The notes under the pieces were generated by a model, which saw only the letters and a list, made by a program, of their open reading frames with translations, made no database searches and was not told where the DNA came from. From positions 1 to 64,000 of the forward strand of contig NZ_QREG01000001.1 of assembly GCF_003386095.1 (NCBI RefSeq): a DNA stretch of 64,000 bases, read 5' to 3'. Positions 1 to 8,379 of this stretch are shown piece after piece. How positions within the stretch are numbered: the first letter of the stretch is position 1; each line of letters opens with the position of its first letter. A program made the translations under genes and the position numbers. This stretch comes from Marinoscillum furvescens DSM 4134 (lineage in GTDB: Bacteria > Bacteroidota > Bacteroidia > Cytophagales > Cyclobacteriaceae).

Positions 1-476
1 GTTTGCTTATCTACTACAGATAGCTTTTTGCCGGAAAAGTCAACAAACATCTCGTGACCTGCTTTGTGATCCAGCTTCATGGAGCCCTTTTCTCGCGCAT
101 ATTTGGCACGATAGTGAGCCATAAACTGAGTGTAACTGTACGGGTAATTGCTAATTGCTCTATACTCCTGATAGTGATACTGAAAAGTAAACCCAGGGTG
201 GAATCGCTGCTGGTGCGTTTGTTCTAGATAAATCATCAGCTCATTGAACCGATCATTATCGATAGTGGTCTTAACGGAAAATTGCTCTCGAAGTGCTGCC
301 TGATCAAATTTCAAAAGCTCTTCTAAATTGTATTCGCTGCCCTTGAAGAGCTGAAGGTAGCGGTTGATCGTATTACGACTGATGCCTAGTAACTCGCCAA
401 TCTTGCGGTTACTGAGCCCATCAAGGTGAAGGGTTATGATCTGTTTTAAATCCATCGGGTCAAGGGTTTTTGACAT
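1..476 (-). CDS. istA: IS21-family transposase IstA, N-terminal part (cut by window edge)
   Basis: Reading the minus strand from an ATG at 476 gives an open frame to the window edge (about 158 codons). It begins with a helix-turn-helix (a D-L-K-Q-I-I start, then LSNRKIGELLGISRNTINRYL) and reaches the start of the DDE catalytic domain, with the IS21 hallmark H-E-M-F-V-D-F-S-G-K near the edge. IstA is the DDE transposase that works with the AAA+ helper IstB, which would lie outside the window. Repeated end sequences lie directly upstream at 517-632. Nothing in the visible part is broken, so the element may be intact. Confidence 0.9.
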   Translation of the reverse strand, partial: MSKTLDPMDLKQIITLHLDGLSNRKIGELLGISRNTINRYLQLFKGSEYNLEELLKFDQAALREQFSVKTTIDNDRFNELMIYLEQTHQQRFHPGFTFQYHYQEYRAISNYPYSYTQFMAHYRAKYAREKGSMKLDHKAGHEMFVDFSGKKLSVVDKQ

Positions 477-516
477 ATCAGCTCTTTTTAAAGCCGAGTA
501 TAAAACGCTTTCCCCA

Positions 517-632
517 GAGTGGCACTGTTAGAACCGTGACGCAGGCCGTGAAAGTGGCACAGTCTGAACCGCGCCGCGTAGGCCGAAATCAATGGCACAG
601 ATGCACCGATAAAAGTGGCATAGTTAGAACCG
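517..632. repeat. Multiple terminal repeats of the IS21-family element
   Basis: Four related copies of a roughly 20-bp sequence lie in the same direction: GAGTGGCACTGTTAGAACCG at 517-536, AAGTGGCACAGTCTGAACCG at 552-571, a diverged copy around 590-609, and AAGTGGCATAGTTAGAACCG at 613-632. IS21-family ends are known to carry several internal transposase-binding repeats. The position just upstream of istA fits the left end, with the outer boundary near 632. The exact terminal base and target duplication cannot be fixed without the other end. Confidence 0.75.
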
Positions 633-642
633 TAATATCCAC

Positions 643-945
643 TTTGATAGCCTGTCGGGGCTTGTCCGCTCGCAAATGGATAAAGATCCTTTCAGCGGAG
701 CGGTCTATGTGTTTATCAACAAACAGCGCAATAGAATCAAGCTACTCCACTGGTAAGGCGGTGGCTTTACCACTTGAATCTAACGAGATAGAACCTGAAG
801 CAGAGCAACAAACCATCAGCTATACCAAGGAGAAGAAAGCCAAAAAGAAGCCCATTCGTATGGTACTTCCTGCCCACCTGCCTAGAGAGGAAGAAGTACT
901 AGAGCCAGAGGATAAGCAGGACAATGCCGAAAAGCTAGACGTTAG
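643..945 (+). pseudogene. Decayed IS66-family element: TnpB and TnpC fragments
   Basis: From 643 to 753 one frame reads FDSLSGLVRSQMDKDPFSGA and continues to KLLHW, which is the conserved core of the IS66 accessory protein TnpB (Orf2). The next codon (754-756) is TAA, followed in frame by G-G-G-F, where intact TnpB has an acidic residue before that motif, so a nonsense change is visible. From about 764 another frame gives a segment with ISYTKEKKAKKKP, then LPAHLPREEEVLEPED, matching the N-terminal part of the IS66 transposase TnpC. The rest of both genes is missing. The IS21 end abuts this fragment, so the IS21 copy probably inserted into or next to the older IS66 remnant. Confidence 0.75.
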
Positions 946-996
946 ATTTCATTCGAGGCTTTAGCAACTTTCAGCTCAACTCCATAACTTTATAAA

Positions 997-1224
997 ATGA
1001 ACGTCAAGGAAAGAATAAAAGAACGGGTTAACGACATCAACGACCCAAGGCTGTTGGACGAACTTTTGAAGGCCGTCGAATTGGAATATGAAATAGAACA
1101 TGTAGAGGAACTAACAGACCTTGAGAAGAAAGCAATAGATGAAGGGATTTCTGACGCTGAAATTGGCAAACTTCACACTAATTCAGAAGCAAGCCAGCTT
1201 GTTAAGGAATGGCTAAAAAAGTAA
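997..1224 (+). CDS. Antitoxin of a type II toxin-antitoxin pair (RelB-like addiction module protein)
   Basis: This 75-residue acidic protein (start NVKERIKERVNDINDPRLLD) has a short N-terminal helical region and a C-terminal helical tail that would wrap the toxin. The length and the 16-bp overlap with the toxin gene downstream fit type II antitoxins of the RelB/addiction-module class. Such antitoxins neutralise the toxin and usually repress their own promoter. No obvious operator palindrome was found in the short upstream gap after the IS66 remnant. The exact family is inferred from size and context rather than from a sharp motif. Confidence 0.7.
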   Translation: MNVKERIKERVNDINDPRLLDELLKAVELEYEIEHVEELTDLEKKAIDEGISDAEIGKLHTNSEASQLVKEWLKK

Positions 1225-1502
1225 GATGGACAACTCGATCAATTTCTGATCGGACGGACATTTACAGATATTGGCTAGAAAGGAATCAATCTGATTCATA
1301 TCCTGAAAAACTTGAGCAACTGTTCGAGAAATCGGCAGAACTCATTTCAAACTTTCCAAATATTGGAATACGCACGGACTATCGTAATGTGTATTCAAAA
1401 GTAGTGCGGCATTACAAAATTTTCTATCGCATCGAACCTAATGAAATTCAAATTCTGAGAGTCTGGGATACTCGGCAAAATCCTAACTCAACTGGATTGT
1501 AA
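1209..1502 (+). CDS. RelE/ParE-superfamily toxin
   Basis: This 97-residue basic protein has the RelE/ParE layout: two N-terminal helices (from TTRSISDRTDIYRYWLERN), then the strand-rich core with F-P-N-I-G, VVRHYKIFYRIEPNEIQILR and the terminal VWDTRQNP. RVWDTRQNP is typical of ParE/RelE plasmid-stabilisation toxins. Members either cut mRNA on the ribosome or poison gyrase; which applies here cannot be read from the sequence. It overlaps the antitoxin gene by 16 bp, so translation is probably coupled. The pair sits beside transposon debris, as is common for mobile addiction modules. Confidence 0.85.
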   Translation: MAKKVRWTTRSISDRTDIYRYWLERNQSDSYPEKLEQLFEKSAELISNFPNIGIRTDYRNVYSKVVRHYKIFYRIEPNEIQILRVWDTRQNPNSTGL

Positions 1503-1898
1503 ACGAAAATCTAACAATCGCTGAGCAGGAATGCGCCTAACTGCCCCTTTGCTGGTGTAAGTGCAATACATCACTCTGAATCAGCCGCGGGTAAAGGTTT
1601 GTACTTTTGCCATAGGCATGCCTGCGGCACTACCGTCTTCATCTCGCAGGATTTTTTCACTTTCTGAACCTGCCTAAGCCGGCAGCCGGCAAAGGCAAGT
1701 ATACGGCGGACCAGGCGTCCCCGTTCACTGAATTTCGGGTTGTGTTTTACGGTAATAGGAAAGCATCGGTTCGTAGCTCCGTAGTAGTACGTCCCGCGGG
1801 CAATCACATTCAGATATAGACAAGCTATCCTTAGAATTGGAAAAGTTTTAGCATTTCTAATGGCCCAGTTTTGCATTGTAAAACAAACAATCACGAAT
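1503..1898. other. Intergenic stretch with no convincing gene
   Basis: Between the toxin and the SDR gene there is a gap of nearly 400 bp. It contains a GC-rich patch with GCCGGC twice (1678-1690) inside a TGCC/GGCA inverted pair (1671-1696). An open frame on the minus strand over 1571-1954 runs into the SDR gene and resembles nothing, so I treat it as spurious. The first 70 bp after the toxin (CTAACAATCG, then GCGCCTAAC) loosely recall cassette-type recombination sites but do not form the required hairpin. Confidence 0.4.
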
Positions 1899-2657
1899 AT
1901 GAGCACTAAAATTGCAATCATAACTGGAGCGAGTCGGGGACTAGGAAAAGACATGGCACTAAACCTGGCAAAGGATGGCGTTCACATAGTGTTTACCTAT
2001 CACAGCAACAAAGCAAAGGCCGATGAAGTAATAACTGAAATTGAAAGGTTAGGCTCGAAAGCAAAAGCATTTCAGTATGATGCTTCCAACCCAATTTCTG
2101 CGGAAAAATTAATATCTCAAGTCTCTGTTTACTTAAAAAAGCATCACGGAAATACCAGGTTTGATTTTTTAATCAATAATGCCGGTACAGGGTTATATAA
2201 AACCATCGAAGAAACTACAGTGCAGGACTTTGATGAAATGTTAAAAATTCACTTAAAAAGCGTATATTTCTTAACCCAGTCTGCATTACCACTCATGAAA
2301 GACGGAGGAAGAATTATTAATATTTCAAGCGGCCTTACACGATTTAGTTTTCCAGGCTCTTCGGCATATGCCATTATGAAAGGGGGAGTTGAGGTTTTTA
2401 CGCGCTACCTTGCCAAAGAACTGGGAACAAGAAAAATATCTGCCAATGTAGTAGCTCCTGGTGCAATTGCTACTGATTTTGGTGGAGGCACCAACCGGTT
2501 TAACGAAGAAAAAAGAGCTCTTATCTCTAGCACAACTGCGTTGGGCAGAGTGGGCGAAGCAGCAGATATTGGCGGGGTGGTAGCATTTTTATGTTCAGCT
2601 CAGGCTGGTTGGATAAACGGACAACGTATCGAACTATCCGGAGGAATGCTTATCTAA
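1899..2657 (+). CDS. SDR-family NAD(P)-dependent oxidoreductase
   Basis: Classical short-chain dehydrogenase of 252 residues. Near the N-terminus is the nucleotide-binding TGASRGLG, then the N-N-A-G motif, a catalytic serine in the IINISSG segment and the Y-A-I-M-K catalytic pair, ending with the usual GQRIELSGGMLI. The frame is open upstream to 1860, but the ATG at 1899 places the first beta strand at the normal distance from the start, so I prefer it. It is followed after 39 bp by an AraC-type regulator in the same direction, suggesting a regulated pair. The substrate cannot be inferred; 3-oxoacyl-ACP reductase-like or sugar alcohol dehydrogenases share this fold. Confidence 0.9.
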   Translation: MSTKIAIITGASRGLGKDMALNLAKDGVHIVFTYHSNKAKADEVITEIERLGSKAKAFQYDASNPISAEKLISQVSVYLKKHHGNTRFDFLINNAGTGLYKTIEETTVQDFDEMLKIHLKSVYFLTQSALPLMKDGGRIINISSGLTRFSFPGSSAYAIMKGGVEVFTRYLAKELGTRKISANVVAPGAIATDFGGGTNRFNEEKRALISSTTALGRVGEAADIGGVVAFLCSAQAGWINGQRIELSGGMLI

Positions 2658-2696
2658 CTACAGGCATCATTATAAGGCAATAATTTTAATCTCAAT

Positions 2697-3623
2697 ATGG
2701 CACATCTACAACGATTCTCGAAAATCAGAGACTACCATAATTTTGCACATTTACCTCCTCCACAGCACCCCCTGATCAGCCTGGTGGATTACAGCAATGT
2801 ACGGCATGAAACAACGTCTAAAAAGCTCAGTTTGGTCCATGATTATTACACCATTGGTCTAAAACGCAATGTCCCGTATAAGTTCTATTATGGACAGCAA
2901 GAATATGATTTTGATGAAGGCATTATGACTTTTGTCTCCCCAAATCAGGTAATCAGCTTGCAGGATAACCCAAATATTGGCACTGATATATCCTGCAAGC
3001 CCACGGGCTGGTTACTGTTCATTCATCCTGATTTTATGTGGAATACTCCGCTCGCGGAAACGATCAGATCCTATAACTTTTTCAATTACTCCACAAATGA
3101 GGCCCTTTTTCTATCGAAAAAAGAAGAGCGTACGATGGTTGATATCCTAAAAAGGATTGAACAGGAATATCAAACGAACATAGATAAGTTCAGTCAAAAA
3201 ATTATCATCTCGCAAATAGAGCTTTTGCTTAGTTATGCTGAGCGTTTTTACGAACGACAGTTTATAACACGAAACAAACCAAACCACCTGCTTCTAAATA
3301 AAGTAGAAAATGTACTGTCCAAGTTCTTTAGTACAAACAGTTTTGCAGCATCTGGATTACCAAGTGTACAACAGGTCTCTGATGAGCTTAATATTTCTCC
3401 AGGCTATTTAAGCAATATGCTTAAATCACTAACAGGAATGAATACACAACAGCACATTCATAACAGACTAGTAGAAAAGGCAAAAGAACAACTATCAACA
3501 ACACAACTATCTGTAAGTGAAATTGCATATAAACTGGGCTTCGAACACCCTTCGTCATTTAACAAACTGTTCAAAAGAAAAACCGAAATGTCTCCATCTG
3601 AATTTCGTAGGACTTTTAATTAA
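2697..3623 (+). CDS. AraC-family transcriptional regulator
   Basis: 308 residues. The N-terminal two thirds look like the ligand or cupin-type domain of AraC regulators. The last 100 residues carry the double helix-turn-helix: the first with VQQVSDELNISPGYLSNMLK and TGMNTQQHI, the second with LSVSEIAYKLGFEHPSSFNK, then FKRKTEMSPSEFRR. It lies between the SDR gene and a SnoaL-like gene, all in one direction, and probably controls them or a target elsewhere. The architecture resembles the small single-component AraC regulators of Bacteroidota that act on neighbouring SDR genes. Confidence 0.9.
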   Translation: MAHLQRFSKIRDYHNFAHLPPPQHPLISLVDYSNVRHETTSKKLSLVHDYYTIGLKRNVPYKFYYGQQEYDFDEGIMTFVSPNQVISLQDNPNIGTDISCKPTGWLLFIHPDFMWNTPLAETIRSYNFFNYSTNEALFLSKKEERTMVDILKRIEQEYQTNIDKFSQKIIISQIELLLSYAERFYERQFITRNKPNHLLLNKVENVLSKFFSTNSFAASGLPSVQQVSDELNISPGYLSNMLKSLTGMNTQQHIHNRLVEKAKEQLSTTQLSVSEIAYKLGFEHPSSFNKLFKRKTEMSPSEFRRTFN

Positions 3624-3682
3624 AAAAAACACAGCCGATACGACAGATACTTGATAGTTTTAAACAAACTTCCTTTTAGCTC

Positions 3683-4069
3683 ATGAAACTCAACCTTACC
3701 CCGGACTGTGGCAATGCCCCAAAGAAGGAGCTGATCAAAAACCTAACTATCCACTTTGCGTCTTATGACCTAAAAAAGGCCATGCCCTACCTGGCAGATC
3801 AGGTGACATGGACACTGGTGGGTGAAGCACCGATCGTTGGTAAACAAAACTTTAGGGAAGCATTGGAAGCCATGAGTGGCAACAAGGCCTCGGAGCTGAC
3901 CATCCATACGATCATCACCCATGGAAAAGAGGCTGCTGTAAAAGGAGAAATGCTCATGCAGGACGGAAGCAGTTTTGGGTTTGCTGATTTCTATGTATTT
4001 ACCAGCGCTAAAGGTCAGCTGGTGAAGTCCATTGTATCTTATGTGATAGCCAAAGGCAACTCCATATAG
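3683..4069 (+). CDS. SnoaL-like / NTF2-family small protein
   Basis: 128 residues with the cone-shaped NTF2 fold pattern: an N-terminal helix, Y-L-A-D-Q-V-T-W-T-L, a G-K-Q-N-F-R-E-A-L helix, then paired strands with VKGEMLMQDGSSFGFADFYV. SnoaL-like proteins include polyketide cyclases, isomerases and many of unknown role, so no reaction can be assigned. It ends 10 bp before the 3' end of the converging TetR gene. It begins 59 bp after the AraC regulator and could be part of the same transcript. Confidence 0.7.
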   Translation: MKLNLTPDCGNAPKKELIKNLTIHFASYDLKKAMPYLADQVTWTLVGEAPIVGKQNFREALEAMSGNKASELTIHTIITHGKEAAVKGEMLMQDGSSFGFADFYVFTSAKGQLVKSIVSYVIAKGNSI

Positions 4070-4079
4070 CCCAGGCTGC

Positions 4080-4658
4080 TCACCCCAGCAATGAGAGCGT
4101 CAGATTAGCAGCTTCCAGGAGCTCATGTTTGCTGGTATGGATTTTCGTCACCACTAGTAAGCCATTGTAAGTAACGTAGAGCATGGAAGCCAACACACGC
4201 AGGTTTTTACCATCCAGTTGTCCGCTTTGCTGCCCTGTGTGCAAGTAGTCATAAAACAGTCTTTCGAATGCCAGACGATTAGCTTCCAAAATTTCCTGAC
4301 AGCTTGCATCATTGGGTACCAGCTCGGTGGTGGTGTTTACAGCAAAACACCCCTTTTTATCTTTATCCTCCAGTGCCTCTTCAATGGCCTGAGCAAACAA
4401 GCGCGAAAATCCTTCTTTTACATCCGAATACTCATCAAATAGCTTTTTGATGGACTGGATGCTCTGCTTTCTATACAGTTCAAAAGACTGTTTGAATAAC
4501 CTGTCCTTATCACCAAACGTATCGTAGAGGCTTGCCCTGTTAATGCCCAGATGGGCCACCAGATCCTGTACAGATGTAGCTGCATAGCCCTGCTTCCAAA
4601 ACAACCTCATGGCTTTGGTAAGGACTTCTTCTTCATCAAATCGTTTCGTTCTGGGCAT
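4080..4658 (-). CDS. TetR/AcrR-family transcriptional regulator
   Basis: 192 residues. The N-terminal helix-turn-helix is textbook TetR: VLTKAMRLFWKQGYAATSVQ followed by L-G-I-N-R-A-S-L-Y-D-T-F-G-D-K-D. The C-terminal part is the helical ligand-binding domain. It lies downstream of the SDR gene at 4742-5497 in the same direction with an 83-bp gap, probably in one transcript. Two near-identical palindromes upstream of the SDR gene (5527-5582) are likely its operators, so the pair would be autorepressed until an inducer binds. Confidence 0.92.
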   Translation of the reverse strand: MPRTKRFDEEEVLTKAMRLFWKQGYAATSVQDLVAHLGINRASLYDTFGDKDRLFKQSFELYRKQSIQSIKKLFDEYSDVKEGFSRLFAQAIEEALEDKDKKGCFAVNTTTELVPNDASCQEILEANRLAFERLFYDYLHTGQQSGQLDGKNLRVLASMLYVTYNGLLVVTKIHTSKHELLEAANLTLSLLG

Positions 4659-4741
4659 AAAAAACCTATGTGAAAGCGCAGCATTACGCTTTCACAAAGA
4701 TCTTCATCTGGAACTTTCATTCCAAAATATTTGAAAAAAAA

Positions 4742-5497
4742 TTAAGCAACCAGCGGATTTACATTCACTCCTCCATCGATGTTGTACTCACTACCGGTAA
4801 TGAACCCAGCATCATCAGAAGCCAGAAATGCTACCAGTCGTGCAATCTCTTCAGGCTGTCCATAGCGCTTGAGTGGTATACGCTGCTGCATGGCAGCTCC
4901 CATGCCTTCCAGCTCCTCCTGTTTAAGGCCTGATTTCTCAAAAATGGGCGTGGCTATGGGACCAGGATTTACGGCGTTTACCCTGATCTGCCTGTGGGCC
5001 AACTCGGTAGCAGCCGTGCGCGTAAAGGAGTTTAATGCGGCTTTAGTAGCAGCATAAATTGCAGTATTTGGCATTCCGGTGTAAGCATTGATAGACGACA
5101 AATTAATGATGGAAGCACCATCATTTAGGATCGGCAGAAACTTCTCAGTTGTAAATACGGCACCTTTGAAATTTACCGCGATCTGATTGTCAAAAAGGGC
5201 TTCACTGAGCTGACCCAAAGGTGCCGGCTGAAACACTCCTGCATTGACAAATAACACATCCACCTTCCCGTATTGGGTGCTGATTTGCTCCACTAGCTGG
5301 TCGATATCAGTTAAGTTGCGCACATCAGCCACGATCCCGCTCACCTCCAGCTCTTGTGCTGCCGCTTTTACTTTCTCGGCATTTCGGCCAGTGATGATTA
5401 CCGTAGCCCCCTGGCTTTTTAGCTCCCGGGCTGTGGCATAACCTATTCCGCTGTTGCCACCGGTAACCACAGCTAGTTTCTCATGTAGTTTACTCAT
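4742..5497 (-). CDS. SDR-family oxidoreductase under TetR control
   Basis: 251-residue classical SDR with TGGNSGIG near the N-terminus for NAD(P) binding, FVNAGV in place of the usual N-N-A-G, a serine in INLSSINAY, and Y-A-A-T-K as the catalytic pair. The C-terminus reads ITGSEYNIDGGVNV. The start at 5497 is well placed relative to the first strand. Linkage to a TetR repressor gene downstream and operator-like repeats upstream suggests an inducible enzyme, perhaps for a quinone or xenobiotic carbonyl, but the substrate is unknown. Confidence 0.92.
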   Translation of the reverse strand: MSKLHEKLAVVTGGNSGIGYATARELKSQGATVIITGRNAEKVKAAAQELEVSGIVADVRNLTDIDQLVEQISTQYGKVDVLFVNAGVFQPAPLGQLSEALFDNQIAVNFKGAVFTTEKFLPILNDGASIINLSSINAYTGMPNTAIYAATKAALNSFTRTAATELAHRQIRVNAVNPGPIATPIFEKSGLKQEELEGMGAAMQQRIPLKRYGQPEEIARLVAFLASDDAGFITGSEYNIDGGVNVNPLVA

Positions 5498-5526
5498 TGT
5501 GAATTGTATTTAAGTGTGAAAATTGA

Positions 5527-5582
5527 ATAACAGAACGATCATTCCATTTTTCAAACCTACACATAACAGAACGAACATTCCA
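5527..5582 (-). promoter_or_regulatory. Tandem TetR operator-like palindromes
   Basis: Two 20-bp sequences differ at a single base: ATAACAGAACGATCATTCCA at 5527-5546 and ATAACAGAACGAACATTCCA at 5563-5582, repeating every 36 bp. Each contains an imperfect palindrome GAACGAtCATTC, the form typical of TetR-family operators. They lie 30-85 bp upstream of the SDR start at 5497, in promoter position. A looser third copy, GACGAATCATTC, occurs at 5604-5615. Binding by the adjacent TetR protein is inferred. Confidence 0.65.
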
Positions 5583-5615
5583 AATAAAAACTTATTAATT
5601 CAAGACGAATCATTC

Positions 5616-6150
5616 TAACCAGTAGAAAGGTTACCTCAACTATTTCCCCAAAATCAACTCTTTACTTACCGTTAGAGCTCGTATTGACGATGGTTCATAT
5701 GATTTTAACTTTTGGCACCCGAATCAACAGCCAATGGAGCATGATTTTCCAGTAAGAAGATGAAAACACTCATAACATCGAGGCGATAGATGTACTATCC
5801 CCAGGCAAAAAACAGAGGTGTAACTATCAGACTTTAAGGCTCAAAAAGCACTTCGGAATTACACCGAAATTCTGACTTGGACTTCAAGGTGACTTGGATA
5901 TAAAAAAAGCCTGTTTGCGTTCCAAACAGGCTTTTCAATTCCCAACCAAGAATCCTTTATATTTCCCAACCACGGATTCTTAATGCTAAGATAGATCAGT
6001 GCCGTGCGCTCACCGACCCAACTCGGTGAAGTACTGCTTTACCTCGTTGGGATGGGTTGGTCATTCGTCAGTGTCTTGTTCGTTCAGGTCCTTAGCTAGA
6101 CAGGTATATTCGGGATTGCCTTTACATAGGCTTAAAACCAATTCAAAGCT
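5616..6150. other. Intergenic region with tandem hairpins, no gene seen
   Basis: The gap between the SDR promoter and the end of the GH92 gene carries the terminator at 5905-5935 and a second inverted repeat just beyond it (AAGAATCC at 5948-5955 with GGATTCTT at 5974-5981). A short repeated TTCCCAACCA lies within that second structure. The remainder (5990-6150) shows no recognisable reading frame or RNA gene. Confidence 0.4.
5905..5935 (-). terminator. Rho-independent terminator (bidirectional) after the GH92 operon
   Basis: A perfect 13-bp stem, AAAAGCCTGTTTG (5905-5917) with CAAACAGGCTTTT (5923-5935), encloses a 5-base loop. On the minus strand it is followed by eight T residues in a row (A run at 5902-5908), as expected for termination of the operon ending at 6151. 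On the plus strand a shorter T run also follows. Confidence 0.85.
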
Positions 6151-8379
6151 TCACTCCAACTCCATCTGCAATACTCCGCCATTCACCAGCTTTTCATGGT
6201 CGATGAAGTAGCCTTCGTGTGATGCTCCATCGAGTGTTACCTCGCGGATGTAGCCTTCGGGATTGCCTGTCCGCTCGATCACCAGCTCCTTTCCGGAGTA
6301 ATAATCGCCATCCAGCGTGATAGTCACCCGATCAAACATGGGTGCTGTAAGGGTGTATACCGGATCTCCTGGCGAAATAGGGTAAATGCCCATCATGCTG
6401 TAAATCACCCAGGCAGACATGGTGCCGGTATCGTCGTTGCCCGGTAGACCGTCAGGGCTGTTTTTGAAGTATTCGCGTACGAGCTGGCGCACCCGCTGCT
6501 GACTCTTCCACTCTTCGCCCTTTACATAGTTGAACAGAAAAGGATAGGCAATATCGGGCTCGTTGGCCATGTCAAATTGCCCTTCGTCAAACACGCGCTG
6601 CAGCTGGTCAGCAAAGGGCTTCTCACCTCCCATCAGGTCGATGAGTCCATGTACATCATGCGTCACCATAAACGTATATTGCCAGGCATTGCCCTCAATA
6701 AACCCAACATTCTTCGCAAAGTTGGCACCGGCCGCTGGATCATAGGGCGCATACCAGCTGCCATCAGGGTTTTTAGGCCGAAGCAATTGCAGCTGCGCAT
6801 CGTATAAGTTGCGATAGGAAATCGACTGCTTTGCAAACTTTTCATACTTCGGTTGGTCACCGAGCTCCTTTGCCAGCATGGCAATGGCATGGTCTGTAAT
6901 GTTGTACTCCTGGGTAGTGGAAACGGGGCCAGCATTGGCGATAGTCAGGTAGCCATTAGACCAATATTCGCTGTTTCCCGGTCTTAGCGGGTTATCTTCC
7001 AGGGCCTCAGCACTCTTTTTCATGGCTTCATAGGCCTTCATCACATCAAAATCCTGAATCCCTCGAAGGTAGGTGTCGGTCAGCACGATGCCCGCGGGAT
7101 CTCCCACCATGGTGGTGGTCTCGGTGGCATTTAGCTCCCACTTAGGTAGCCAGCCGCTCTCATCATAAATATTAAGCATGCTCTTCACCATATCGGATTG
7201 TTGGTCTGGGTAAAGCAGCGACATCAGGGGATGTAAGTTTCTATAGGTGTCCCAAAGGGAAAACACTGTAAAACGGGTTCCCTCGGTCTTCAAGGTCTCT
7301 CTTGTAGCCATTGCAGGGTACTCACCGTTGCAATCGTTGAGCGTGCTGGGGTGAATAAGCGTGTGGTAAAGTGCAGTGTAGAAGATGGTCTTATCGTCTT
7401 CCGAACCTCCCTCGACCTTCACACGAGAAAGCAGTTCGTTCCACTGGTCATTATTGGATTTGGAAAGCTCCTCGAAAGTGCGCCCACTCGTTTCTTTTCT
7501 CAGGTTTTCCCGAGCATTGGCTATGCTCACGTATGAAACCCCTACTTTCACCTCTACCTGCGTGGGCTGCTCAAAGCCATAACTAAAATAAACCCCCACA
7601 CTATCGCCCAGCACTTCTTTGCGATAGCCTTTCATGATGCGCGTTTTGCCATTGTAAGGCATCCATTGCGCTTCGGGACCGGAATAGCGATGAGGTGTTT
7701 TCCATACCCCAAACTCATCAGCCGGATGGCTAAACTCTGCCACGAAATATACGGGATAGCTTTCTTCTGGTTTGTAATAACAAAACGACCCTACGGTACG
7801 CATTCCCTCTATTTCGGTCGGGGAAACCACCTTCACTGAGGCACCAGATTCGTTGGTAAGCCCTAATCCCAGGTTGAGCAAAATATTGGATTTACCTGCA
7901 GGAAACGAATATCTGGAAATGCCTGTACGAGTAGTAGCAGTCATTTCCGTCTCCACGTCATACCTGTCTAGCTTTACCCGATAGTAACCAGTAGCGGCCT
8001 CCTCATCGGAGTAGGTGCTACCATAAGCCAGGTGGTTGGTTTCCAGGTCACCTGTGGTAGGCATCAGTAAAATCACTCCCAGGTCAGGACAGCCCACACC
8101 GCTGAGGTTTACATGCGAAAAGCCCGTCAAAAAGGTGTTTTCGTAAACATAGGGGTTGGACAGCCAGCCAGCATCTTTTTCCAATACGTTTTGCTTACCC
8201 GCCACATTGAAAGGTGACACACTCACCATGCCCCGAGGAGCAATCGCTCCCGGATTGGTAGCGCCATAGTTGGAGGTACCTATAAATGGATTGACGTATG
8301 AGGAAAACTCTTGTGCACCAGCAATGCCTACACCACAGATGAGCAGCAACAAACCGAGTCCTCTGATCATTCTTCCCAT
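6151..8379 (-). CDS. GH92 alpha-mannosidase, secreted
   Basis: 742 residues with an N-terminal signal peptide (hydrophobic GLGLLLLICGVGIAGA). The mature start contains VNPFIGTSNYGATNPGAIAP, the N-terminal beta-sandwich signature of GH92. Later come YHTLIHPS (about residue 336) and GNDDTGTMSAWVIYSMMGIY (about residue 650), both GH92 hallmarks. GH92 enzymes are calcium-dependent inverting exo-alpha-mannosidases acting on N-glycan or yeast-type mannans; linkage specificity cannot be read here. It is the last gene of a four-gene operon and overlaps the glycosylasparaginase gene by 13 bp. Its neighbour suggests N-glycan processing. Confidence 0.93.
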   Translation of the reverse strand: MGRMIRGLGLLLLICGVGIAGAQEFSSYVNPFIGTSNYGATNPGAIAPRGMVSVSPFNVAGKQNVLEKDAGWLSNPYVYENTFLTGFSHVNLSGVGCPDLGVILLMPTTGDLETNHLAYGSTYSDEEAATGYYRVKLDRYDVETEMTATTRTGISRYSFPAGKSNILLNLGLGLTNESGASVKVVSPTEIEGMRTVGSFCYYKPEESYPVYFVAEFSHPADEFGVWKTPHRYSGPEAQWMPYNGKTRIMKGYRKEVLGDSVGVYFSYGFEQPTQVEVKVGVSYVSIANARENLRKETSGRTFEELSKSNNDQWNELLSRVKVEGGSEDDKTIFYTALYHTLIHPSTLNDCNGEYPAMATRETLKTEGTRFTVFSLWDTYRNLHPLMSLLYPDQQSDMVKSMLNIYDESGWLPKWELNATETTTMVGDPAGIVLTDTYLRGIQDFDVMKAYEAMKKSAEALEDNPLRPGNSEYWSNGYLTIANAGPVSTTQEYNITDHAIAMLAKELGDQPKYEKFAKQSISYRNLYDAQLQLLRPKNPDGSWYAPYDPAAGANFAKNVGFIEGNAWQYTFMVTHDVHGLIDLMGGEKPFADQLQRVFDEGQFDMANEPDIAYPFLFNYVKGEEWKSQQRVRQLVREYFKNSPDGLPGNDDTGTMSAWVIYSMMGIYPISPGDPVYTLTAPMFDRVTITLDGDYYSGKELVIERTGNPEGYIREVTLDGASHEGYFIDHEKLVNGGVLQMELE

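Noticed and set aside
470-964. A 164-codon plus-strand open frame
   Set aside because: Its first half runs through the IS21 end repeats and through TnpB in the wrong frame; only its second half matches IS66 TnpC. It is a chance fusion, not a gene.
1503-1570. attC-like cassette recombination site after the toxin gene
   Set aside because: CTAACAATCG and GCGCCTAAC recall cassette ends but are in direct, not inverted, orientation and no matching GTTAG core follows; no integrase is nearby.
1571-1954. A 127-codon minus-strand frame
   Set aside because: It overlaps the start of the SDR gene and shows no family features; composition looks non-coding.
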